DNA of 11,688 nt from Candidatus Krumholzibacteriota bacterium (GTDB lineage Bacteria > Krumholzibacteriota > Krumholzibacteriia > Krumholzibacteriales > Krumholzibacteriaceae): NCBI GenBank assembly GCA_030613345.1, contig JAUWMD010000051.1, positions 1-11,688 on the forward strand. Direction: 5' to 3'. Shown one piece after another: positions 6,946-11,688 of the stretch. The notes under the pieces were generated by a model. It ran no database searches. It was not told the origin of the DNA and saw only the letters and a list, made by a program, of their open reading frames with translations. Both the position numbers and the translations under genes were made by a program. Position 1 is the stretch's first letter. Every line of letters begins with the position of its first letter.

Positions 6946-7812
6946 TTGAAGAAGATCTACATTACCGGCGCCGGCGGGATGCTCGGCAAGGCTCTCGTAC
7001 CCCTTTTCCGCACGGCATATGATGTAAGGGGCACCGACCTTCCCGAATACGACATCACCGACACCGCAGCAATAAGAGAAGACGTGGGCTTCTTCTCCCC
7101 CGACATCGTCATCCACCTCGCTTCGATGACCGACGTTGACGGATGCGAGACCGATCCGGAGATGGCCCGCAGAGTAAACGCGGAAGGCACGGAAAACGTA
7201 GCAGTTGCATGCCGCGACTGCGGCGCTACGATGCTCTACCTCAGCACCGGAATGATCTACAACGGACAGAAGCCCGGTCCATACATCGAGTACGACAAAC
7301 CCGACCCCATCAACGTCTACGGCCGTACGAAATACGAGGGTGAGATCGCTGTCAGAAAACACCTGCGCAGCTACTATATCTTCAACACCTGCTGGATATT
7401 CGGCGGGGGGCCTGAAGACAAGAAATTCGTCGCGAAGATAATCGAGCTCGGAAGAGAAAAGGACAGACTAGAGATCGTCGACGACACATTCGGTTCTCCG
7501 ACATATACCGTAGATCTCTCACGCGCAATATTCCAATTCCTTGGGGAAGACGACTTCGAGATGAAGTACGGGCGCTATCACTGCACCGGCAGGGGCTGCG
7601 TCAACCGCCTCGAACTCGCCCGCGAGATATTTTCGATCGCAGGCATCGAGAACTGCGAGCTCGTTCCCGTCTCTTCGGAAAAATTCGACCTGCCGGCGCC
7701 CAGGCCTCGGATCGAAGCGCTGAGCAACTATTCCCTCGACCTGCTCGGCCTTCATCTGATGAGGGACTGGCGTGTGGCACTCCGTGATTATGTGACATCG
7801 ACTTTCATCTGA
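6946..7812 (+). CDS. rfbD: RmlD-like dTDP-4-dehydrorhamnose reductase (extended SDR)
   Basis: This 288-residue NAD(P)-dependent short-chain dehydrogenase of the RmlD type reduces the C4 keto group of the epimerised deoxysugar nucleotide to give dTDP-L-rhamnose or a related sugar. TGAGGMLG (7-14) is the glycine-rich nucleotide-binding loop. LASMTDVDGCETDP follows at about 58-71. STGMIYNG (100-107) stands where many RmlD proteins have STDYVFDG, and YGRTK (125-129) supplies the catalytic Tyr and Lys. FGSPTYTVDL lies in the substrate domain. The start is a TTG at 6946 with GGTGA six bases upstream; an ATG at 6941 is in another frame and stops after two codons. It follows the epimerase gene by 19 bases and is presumably co-transcribed. 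The dehydratase that would feed it is not in the window. Confidence 0.85.
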   Translation: MKKIYITGAGGMLGKALVPLFRTAYDVRGTDLPEYDITDTAAIREDVGFFSPDIVIHLASMTDVDGCETDPEMARRVNAEGTENVAVACRDCGATMLYLSTGMIYNGQKPGPYIEYDKPDPINVYGRTKYEGEIAVRKHLRSYYIFNTCWIFGGGPEDKKFVAKIIELGREKDRLEIVDDTFGSPTYTVDLSRAIFQFLGEDDFEMKYGRYHCTGRGCVNRLELAREIFSIAGIENCELVPVSSEKFDLPAPRPRIEALSNYSLDLLGLHLMRDWRVALRDYVTSTFI

Positions 7813-7832
7813 TCTCACCGACCGCGGATCAG
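7809..7832. repeat. Inverted repeat spanning the two convergent stop codons
   Basis: CTGATC at 7809-7814 and GATCAG at 7827-7832 form a perfect 6-bp inverted repeat with a 12-base loop. The TGA of the reductase gene lies in the left arm, and the TCA that encodes the thymidylyltransferase's TGA lies in the right arm. There is no T-run on either side, so a role as bidirectional terminator is only a weak possibility. Confidence 0.3.
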
Positions 7833-8560
7833 TCTATCCTGTTCGCTCCCGTCTCCGCCACCATTCTGTTGGCCCGGATGAGGGACTCGAATGTTCCCGC
7901 GTCGGTCCACCATCCATCGAGTATGTCCCAGGCGAGTTCACCCTTCTCTATATAGGCATTGTTCACGTCGGTAATTTCGAGTTCACCTCTGTCTGAGGGC
8001 TTCAGGGTAGTGATAATGTCGAAGACGGTGTTGTCGTACATGTATATACCGGTCACCGCATAGTTCGATTTCGGATCGGCGGGCTTCTCTTCGATCTTTA
8101 CGACCCGCTCCCCGTCGAGGACCGGCACGCCAAACCTCTCCGGATCCGGGACCTCTTTGAGGAGTATCCGCGCCCCGCGCTCCTGCTTTCCGAAAGCCTC
8201 GGCGGCGGCGATGAAATTTTTCTCGATGATATTGTCGCCGAGGACCACGCATATCCTGTCGTCACCGGCGAAATATTCCGCCAGTCCCAGGGCTTCCGCT
8301 ATCCCGCCCTCACCGTCCTGATATGTATAGTTGATGTGCTCGAGACCGAAATCGGAACCGTTGCCGAGCAGCTTCAGGAAGTCTCCCGCGTTGTTGCCTC
8401 CCGTTACGATGAGTATGTCCCTGATCCCGGCGTTGATCATCGACTGGATCGGGTAATAGATCATCGGCTTGTCGTACACGGGGAGAAGATGCTTGTTCGT
8501 TACCTTGGTCAGAGGGTGAAGCCTGGTTCCGAGGCCGCCCGCGAGTATGATTCCCTTCAT
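7829..8560 (-). CDS. rfbA: Glucose-1-phosphate thymidylyltransferase, short form (RmlA family)
   Basis: This enzyme condenses glucose-1-phosphate with dTTP to give dTDP-glucose, the entry step of dTDP-deoxysugar synthesis. From the ATG at 8560 the protein has 243 residues. AGGLGTRLHPLTKVTNKHLLP (7-27) is the nucleotidyltransferase signature. LGDN (108-111) is the metal/nucleotide site and EEKP (157-160) the sugar-phosphate binding motif. GRELEITDVN-like sequence (192-200) and a WWTDAGT segment (217-223) follow. It lacks the roughly 45-50 C-terminal residues of the 290-residue RmlA, so it is the short type without the C-terminal helical part. AAGGAG nine bases before 8560 fixes the start; the in-frame ATG at 8602 would add 14 residues and overlap the -10 box. 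It converges on the reductase gene with 16 bases between them. Confidence 0.9.
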   Translation of the reverse strand: MKGIILAGGLGTRLHPLTKVTNKHLLPVYDKPMIYYPIQSMINAGIRDILIVTGGNNAGDFLKLLGNGSDFGLEHINYTYQDGEGGIAEALGLAEYFAGDDRICVVLGDNIIEKNFIAAAEAFGKQERGARILLKEVPDPERFGVPVLDGERVVKIEEKPADPKSNYAVTGIYMYDNTVFDIITTLKPSDRGELEITDVNNAYIEKGELAWDILDGWWTDAGTFESLIRANRMVAETGANRID

Positions 8561-8600
8561 CGACGTTATCTCCTTGGATATCAGTGAACGTGACCCCGCC

Positions 8601-8629
8601 ATTATAATAGCGCTGGTCGGTCAATACAA
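8601..8629 (-). promoter_or_regulatory. Putative sigma70-type promoter of the thymidylyltransferase gene
   Basis: On the minus strand a perfect -10 box TATAAT (8601-8606) is preceded at exactly 17 bases by TTGTAT (8624-8629), a four-of-six match to the -35 consensus. The expected leader of about 34 bases contains the AAGGAG ribosome-binding site. Its upstream edge is only 4 bases from the -35 box of the divergent trehalose promoter. Confidence 0.65.
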
Positions 8630-8633
8630 GCAG

Positions 8634-8662
8634 TTGACACTACTGTACGATTTACGTACCAT
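8634..8662 (+). promoter_or_regulatory. Putative sigma70-type promoter of the trehalose operon
   Basis: A perfect -35 box TTGACA (8634-8639) is followed after 17 bases by TACCAT (8657-8662), a four-of-six match to the -10 consensus. Transcription would begin near 8669, giving a leader of about 39 bases before the DUF5752-like gene. That leader has no recognisable Shine-Dalgarno site, which is unusual among the genes here. An inverted repeat occupies the spacer. Confidence 0.6.
8645..8659. promoter_or_regulatory. Operator-like inverted repeat inside the trehalose promoter
   Basis: GTACG (8645-8649) and CGTAC (8655-8659) form a perfect inverted repeat around the 5-base centre ATTTA. It lies within the -35/-10 spacer and covers the first three bases of the -10 box, where a bound repressor would block RNA polymerase. 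No regulator gene is in the window, so the binding protein is unknown. Confidence 0.45.
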
Positions 8663-8707
8663 CTTAGCGCGTTTCATGTCCCGAGCTGTCTTGAATTATA
8701 TAGCATT

Positions 8708-9382
8708 ATGCCGAAAAAGGAAATAACTCACGAACCGTTTGAAATCAGGGACTGCGCCCTTGCGGCTATCGCCACGGGCCAGAAGGCTCAGAACCTCAAG
8801 GAACTTCGCGACAACATCGAAACGGTCGTACCGGGCAGCATCGCTTATCATTTCTGGGCCGGAAAGCTCAGGCCCCGGTTCGACGATCCCGAGTTCAACA
8901 ACGATTTTGCCGCATGGTCGAGGCACGCCCTTCACGACAAGATCCTCGCCGAGCGGCTGGGGATGATCGATCCCACCTCCTTCGACAAGCGCGAGGAGAT
9001 GAAGCAGGAACTGCTCGACATAATCGAGGAACGCCTCGACGAGAGCGAGCACATCCCCTGGACCAGCGCCGACCAGCAGTTCTATTTCATCACCTCGCAG
9101 ACAGTCGTATTCAGCGCACGCAAGACTATCGTCAAACCCGCCGAGCTCGTATCCGTCGTTCCGGAGATGACCTCGAGCAGCATATTCTATCACTTCATAG
9201 ACGCGCGCCGGAGGACGTTCGGGCATATCGACGATTTCAGGGCATGGCTCTACGGCTTCGAAGACGGATATCGCGACCTCTGCGACATCCTCTCCAACGT
9301 CGATCCGTTCTTTTCGACGCTACCCGAACTGAGACAGCAGCTCTGTGAAATCTTCATCGATTACTTCGGGAAGGAGCGGTAA
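8708..9382 (+). CDS. DUF5752-like protein with two tandem repeats, first gene of trehalose operon
   Basis: This 224-residue protein has no signal peptide or membrane segment. From memory it resembles the DUF5752 family, which tends to lie beside trehalose synthase genes; I cannot confirm this by search. The sequence is visibly two copies of one domain of about 100 residues. SIAYHF (44-49) matches SIFYHF (158-163), DFAAW (66-70) matches DFRAW (176-180), IDP (87-89) matches VDP (198-200), and EEMKQELLDII (96-106) matches PELRQQLCEIF (206-216). No catalytic motif is recognisable. Its TAA overlaps the ATG of the treT gene by one base, so the two are translationally coupled and probably work together. 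A regulatory or scaffolding role in trehalose synthesis is inference. The ATG at 8708 has no clear ribosome-binding site, and I found no better start in frame. Confidence 0.8.
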   Translation: MPKKEITHEPFEIRDCALAAIATGQKAQNLKELRDNIETVVPGSIAYHFWAGKLRPRFDDPEFNNDFAAWSRHALHDKILAERLGMIDPTSFDKREEMKQELLDIIEERLDESEHIPWTSADQQFYFITSQTVVFSARKTIVKPAELVSVVPEMTSSSIFYHFIDARRRTFGHIDDFRAWLYGFEDGYRDLCDILSNVDPFFSTLPELRQQLCEIFIDYFGKER

Positions 9383-10623
9383 TGGCGTCTGCGCTCGACA
9401 GATATGCCGGGATCTGCGGACCCAACGTTATCGACCAGCTCCGGCAGCTCGTGGCGCCGCTGAAGGGCGCCAAGGTAATCCACGTCAACTCGACGCGGAC
9501 GGGCGGCGGAGTTGCCGAGATCCTCGCCAAACTCGTTCCGCTGAAGAAGGAGCTCGGAATAGACGTCTCATGGGAAGTCATCGATGGAGACGCTGATTTC
9601 TTCAAGTGCACGAAGGGATTCCATAACGCTCTCCAGGGAAACAAGGTCGAGATGCCGGAATCGCTCCTGAAGAATTACGAGCAGACCAACCACCACAATT
9701 CCGAAGAGCTCCGCGAAAAACTCGAGGACGCCGACATTGTGTTCATCCACGATCCTCAGCCGGCACCTCTTCTGGAGTATTGCCCCGGGCGCAGGGGCAA
9801 ATGGATCTGGCGCTGCCATATCGACGCGAGCAGGCCTTACAGGCCGGTCTGGAAATACCTCCGACGCTTCGTCTCGAGTTATGACGCCAGCATCTTCTCG
9901 CTCGCTGCGTTCGCCCAGCCTCTTCCGCATGTGGAATACCTCATCGCTCCGAGCATAGATCCGCTCAGCGAGAAAAACATCGAGCTCGACCGATCCGAAG
10001 TCGAATCCGTAGTATCCGGTCTCGGCGTCGATCTCGAGCGTCCCGTGATGACCCAGGTCTCCCGTTTCGATATCTTCAAAGACCCGGTCGGAGTCATCCG
10101 GGCCTACAGGCTCACGAAGAAGTTCATACCGACCCTTCAGCTTATACTCGCCGGCGGAGAGGCCACGGACGACCCCGAGGCGCTTTCCGTTCTCAACGAG
10201 GTCAGAACAGCGGCAAACGACGATCCGGACATACACATCATGCTGCTTCCAGCCGACGCGCACCGATCGATAAACGCAATCCAGCGTGCTTCCGACATCA
10301 TCCTTCAGAAATCGCTGAGGGAAGGATTCGGGCTGACGGTGACCGAGGCGATGTGGAAGGGCAGACCCGTTATCGGAGGGGACACGGGCGGCATCAGGAT
10401 ACAGGTCGTGAACCACCAGACGGGATTCCTCGTCAACACACCCGAAGGAGCGGCCCTTCGGGCGAGATACCTTCTCTTTCACAGGGATCTCCTTAAGGAG
10501 ATGGGAGAGAAGGCGAGGAGCTTCGTTCGAGAGAACTTCCTCCTCACACGCCACTTGCGTGAATACCTTACTATCATGGTTTCGCTGCTGCACGGCCGCG
10601 GCGACAGGATAGAGCTTGAATAA
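9382..10623 (+). CDS. treT: Trehalose synthase (nucleotide-sugar glycosyltransferring, TreT family)
   Basis: This 413-residue GT4-family enzyme has the same length as archaeal TreT (about 415 residues), which reversibly joins an NDP-glucose and glucose to make trehalose. HVNSTRTGGGVAEIL (34-48) is the TreT N-terminal signature. It is followed by FFKCTKGFHNALQGN, HDPQPAPLLEY, WRCHIDASRPYRPVWKYLRRFV and IAPSIDPLSEKN, all very close to remembered archaeal TreT segments. MTQVSRFDIFKDPVGVI begins the donor domain. EGFGLTVTE (314-322) is the E-x7-E nucleotide-sugar site, followed by AMWKGRPVIGG. The start has AAGGAG five bases upstream and overlaps the preceding TAA. An otsB gene follows after 32 bases. 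Strictly, this family also includes related glucosyltransferases, so the acceptor could differ, but the context favours trehalose. Confidence 0.92.
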   Translation: MASALDRYAGICGPNVIDQLRQLVAPLKGAKVIHVNSTRTGGGVAEILAKLVPLKKELGIDVSWEVIDGDADFFKCTKGFHNALQGNKVEMPESLLKNYEQTNHHNSEELREKLEDADIVFIHDPQPAPLLEYCPGRRGKWIWRCHIDASRPYRPVWKYLRRFVSSYDASIFSLAAFAQPLPHVEYLIAPSIDPLSEKNIELDRSEVESVVSGLGVDLERPVMTQVSRFDIFKDPVGVIRAYRLTKKFIPTLQLILAGGEATDDPEALSVLNEVRTAANDDPDIHIMLLPADAHRSINAIQRASDIILQKSLREGFGLTVTEAMWKGRPVIGGDTGGIRIQVVNHQTGFLVNTPEGAALRARYLLFHRDLLKEMGEKARSFVRENFLLTRHLREYLTIMVSLLHGRGDRIELE

Positions 10624-10637
10624 ACCGGTATCCGGGG

Positions 10638-10650
10638 GGAGGACGCCTCC
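10638..10650 (+). promoter_or_regulatory. Small hairpin that includes the otsB ribosome-binding sequence
   Basis: GGAGG (10638-10642) and CCTCC (10646-10650) form a perfect 5-bp stem with a 3-base loop in the 32-base gap before otsB. GGAGG is also the only Shine-Dalgarno-like sequence there, 13 bases from the ATG, which is longer than usual. Folding would hide it, so otsB translation may depend on ribosomes arriving from treT. The structure is short and could be chance. Confidence 0.35.
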
Positions 10651-10655
10651 GACTG

Positions 10656-11447
10656 ATGAAGATACTCACCTCGGGAACGGATCTGAACGCTTTCCTCGAA
10701 TGCATAAGATGCTCGGAAGGAAGGCTTCTGATGCTCGATTACGACGGCACCCTTTCGCCGCATCAAATAGAGCGGCATGAGGCGGTACCGTATCCCGGCA
10801 TCAGGGAGATCCTCGCAGAGGCACTCGCCTCCGCCGACTGCAGAACGGTGATAATCAGCGGCCGGTCGATATCCGACCTCCTCCCCCTTCTGGGAATAGA
10901 GAGCGGAATCGAGATCTGGGGCTGCCACGGCTGGGAGAGACTCGGGCCGGATGGTGACTACACCGGTCCTGACCTCGATGCGGATATCTCTACAGGTCTG
11001 GAGGAAGCGGCCGAATGGGCCACGGCGGAGGGGTTCGAGGAAAGACTCGAGATAAAGACCGCATGCATCGCAATACACTGGCGTGGGCTCGGCGGGAAAG
11101 AGACCGCCGGAATCGAGAGAGATGTCGGCGAGAGGTGGCATGAGATCGCGGATGGGAAGGAACTGGAGCTTCATCGATTCAACGGAGGGATAGAACTCCG
11201 TCCGACAGGGATGAACAAGGGTATGGTGGTCGACAATCTTCTATCCGGGAGCGAGGGATCAGCCGCCTATCTGGGCGACGATTTGACCGACGAAGACGCC
11301 TTCCGCGCCATCTCCGGTCGAGGCCTGGGCATCCTCGTCAGCCCCGGCCTGAGAGAGACAGCCGCGGACGTATGGCTCACACCTCCGGAAGAGTTGATAT
11401 GGTTCCTCGAGAGATGGATTGAAAGTTGCGGTAAGACTGATGAATAA
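10656..11447 (+). CDS. otsB: Trehalose-6-phosphate phosphatase (OtsB)
   Basis: This 263-residue HAD-superfamily phosphatase removes phosphate from trehalose-6-phosphate to give trehalose in the cytoplasm. LDYDGTLSP (27-35) contains the nucleophile D28 and the acid/base D30. IISGRS at about 68-73 is HAD motif II. GGIELRPTGMNKGMVV carries the motif III lysine. GDDLTDEDAF (207-216) carries the magnesium-binding aspartates of motif IV. The length matches typical OtsB (about 250-270 residues). It follows treT by 32 bases and its stop overlaps the otsA start by 8 bases, so the genes form one operon. Having treT, otsB and otsA together means the organism probably has both the TreT route and the OtsA/OtsB route. 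Confidence 0.93.
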   Translation: MKILTSGTDLNAFLECIRCSEGRLLMLDYDGTLSPHQIERHEAVPYPGIREILAEALASADCRTVIISGRSISDLLPLLGIESGIEIWGCHGWERLGPDGDYTGPDLDADISTGLEEAAEWATAEGFEERLEIKTACIAIHWRGLGGKETAGIERDVGERWHEIADGKELELHRFNGGIELRPTGMNKGMVVDNLLSGSEGSAAYLGDDLTDEDAFRAISGRGLGILVSPGLRETAADVWLTPPEELIWFLERWIESCGKTDE

Positions 11448-11568
11448 CAACAATCGAAAACTGATCATAGCATCCAACAGGCTCCCCTTCGTCCTCGAGC
11501 GGAAGGGCGACTCGTGGAAGCTCATTCCCGGTTCGGGAGGGCTTGTCACCGCTCTCGCCCCCGTATAA
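11440..11568 (+). pseudogene. otsA: Trehalose-6-phosphate synthase (OtsA), cut after about 41 residues
   Basis: The frame opens at an ATG overlapping the last 8 bases of otsB. It encodes KLIIASNRLPFVLE (7-20) and GSGGLVTALAPV (31-42), the N-terminal strand and glucose-phosphate loop of GT20 trehalose-6-phosphate synthases, which make trehalose-6-phosphate from UDP-glucose and glucose-6-phosphate. Right after APV comes a TAA at 11566-11568, and all similarity ends, whereas OtsA should continue for about 430 more residues. The following bases belong to an unrelated, lower-GC coding sequence on the other strand. Recognisable otsA sequence ends at 11565, with an uncertainty of about three bases because GTA could belong to either side. 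The truncation is more likely an assembly join than a real pseudogene. Confidence 0.8.
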
Positions 11569-11688
11569 TACTATTCTGTCTTTTGGACCTAAAAAACCGT
11601 TTGCCTTTGCTTCCGCAGCAGACATGGAAACCTTGGCCATGGCTATTGCCATAAATGCCGGAACAAAATATTTTGCAAGGTCAACATC
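11566..11688 (-). CDS. Fragment of a 3-hydroxyacyl-CoA dehydrogenase (foreign tail)
   Basis: Reading the minus strand from 11688 gives an uninterrupted 41-codon frame, cut at both ends. It contains AIAMAKVSMSAAEAKANGFL and, four residues on, KDRIVL. This resembles the C-terminal part of FadN-type 3-hydroxyacyl-CoA dehydrogenases, fatty-acid beta-oxidation enzymes with a fused enoyl-CoA hydratase domain, where segments such as AMAKVSTSA-EA--LGFL--DRI occur. The identification is from memory of the family. Base composition is about 41 % GC by my count, and codons such as TTT, AAA, GCA and TTA differ from the rest of the window. Beyond 11566 the frame stays open into antisense otsA/otsB sequence, but that part has no similarity to the family. 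The piece therefore most likely comes from another genome. Confidence 0.6.

Noticed and set aside
8561..8602. An upstream ATG at 8602 for the thymidylyltransferase
   Set aside because: It would place the start codon within the -10 box of the best promoter and add 14 residues before the conserved MKGIILAGG start, which has its own AAGGAG site.
9568..10593. A 341-codon minus-strand frame antisense to treT
   Set aside because: TreT is unmistakable on the plus strand over the same bases; the antisense frame shows no family features and would run against the operon.
11377..11652. A 91-codon minus-strand gene spanning the junction near 11565
   Set aside because: Only the part right of 11566 resembles a protein family; the remainder is antisense to otsA and otsB, so the continuous frame is an accident of the join.
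1..11688. Search for CRISPR arrays, tRNA or rRNA genes, insertion sequences, toxin-antitoxin or defence genes
   Set aside because: No direct-repeat arrays, cloverleaf-like sequences, transposase motifs or defence-system domains were seen; the window is nearly filled by sugar-metabolism and glycan genes.

Overview
The window looks like part of a GC-rich (roughly 55-60 % by eye) chromosome from an uncultured, deep-branching bacterium. Sigma70-type promoter boxes and good Shine-Dalgarno sites argue for Bacteria. Frequent ATA and AGG codons, a TreT-type trehalose synthase and a short RmlA would fit one of the candidate phyla, but I cannot place it further. The window begins and ends inside genes and looks like a metagenomic contig.

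Region 1 (1-5119, all minus strand) is a tightly packed surface-glycan operon, read from right to left. It holds a DegT-type sugar aminotransferase, an initiating phosphoglycosyl transferase, a Gfo/Idh sugar-nucleotide dehydrogenase, a left-handed beta-helix acyltransferase, a GT4 glycosyltransferase and the start of a radical SAM protein. The dehydrogenase, aminotransferase and acyltransferase together resemble the WbpB/WbpE/WbpD (WlbA/C/B) set that converts a UDP-GlcNAc-derived uronic acid into a 2,3-diacetamido sugar. The phosphoglycosyl transferase would load the first sugar onto the lipid carrier, and the GT4 would extend the chain.

Region 2 (5120-8560) starts with a 194-bp divergent intergenic stretch. 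A plus-strand run follows: a second GT4, a short RmlC-like cupin epimerase and an RmlD-like reductase. It converges on a minus-strand short-form glucose-1-phosphate thymidylyltransferase (RmlA). This is a deoxysugar (dTDP-rhamnose-like) module without an RmlB in view.

Region 3 (8561-11568, plus) is a trehalose operon transcribed divergently from rmlA. Its order is a DUF5752-like protein made of two tandem repeats, a TreT-type trehalose synthase, an OtsB trehalose-6-phosphatase and the first 41-42 codons of an OtsA trehalose-6-phosphate synthase. The divergent promoters lie back to back, and a perfect 5-5-5 inverted repeat sits between the trehalose promoter's -35 and -10 boxes.

Region 4 (11566-11688) is a tail of about 41 % GC that does not belong with the rest. 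Read on the minus strand it encodes a fragment of a fatty-acid beta-oxidation 3-hydroxyacyl-CoA dehydrogenase, and it cuts otsA off in mid-domain. An assembly chimera at the contig end is the simplest explanation.

No tRNA, rRNA, CRISPR array or insertion sequence was seen. The most interesting native material is the DUF5752-treT-otsB-otsA operon, with its internally duplicated uncharacterised protein and its operator-like promoter.
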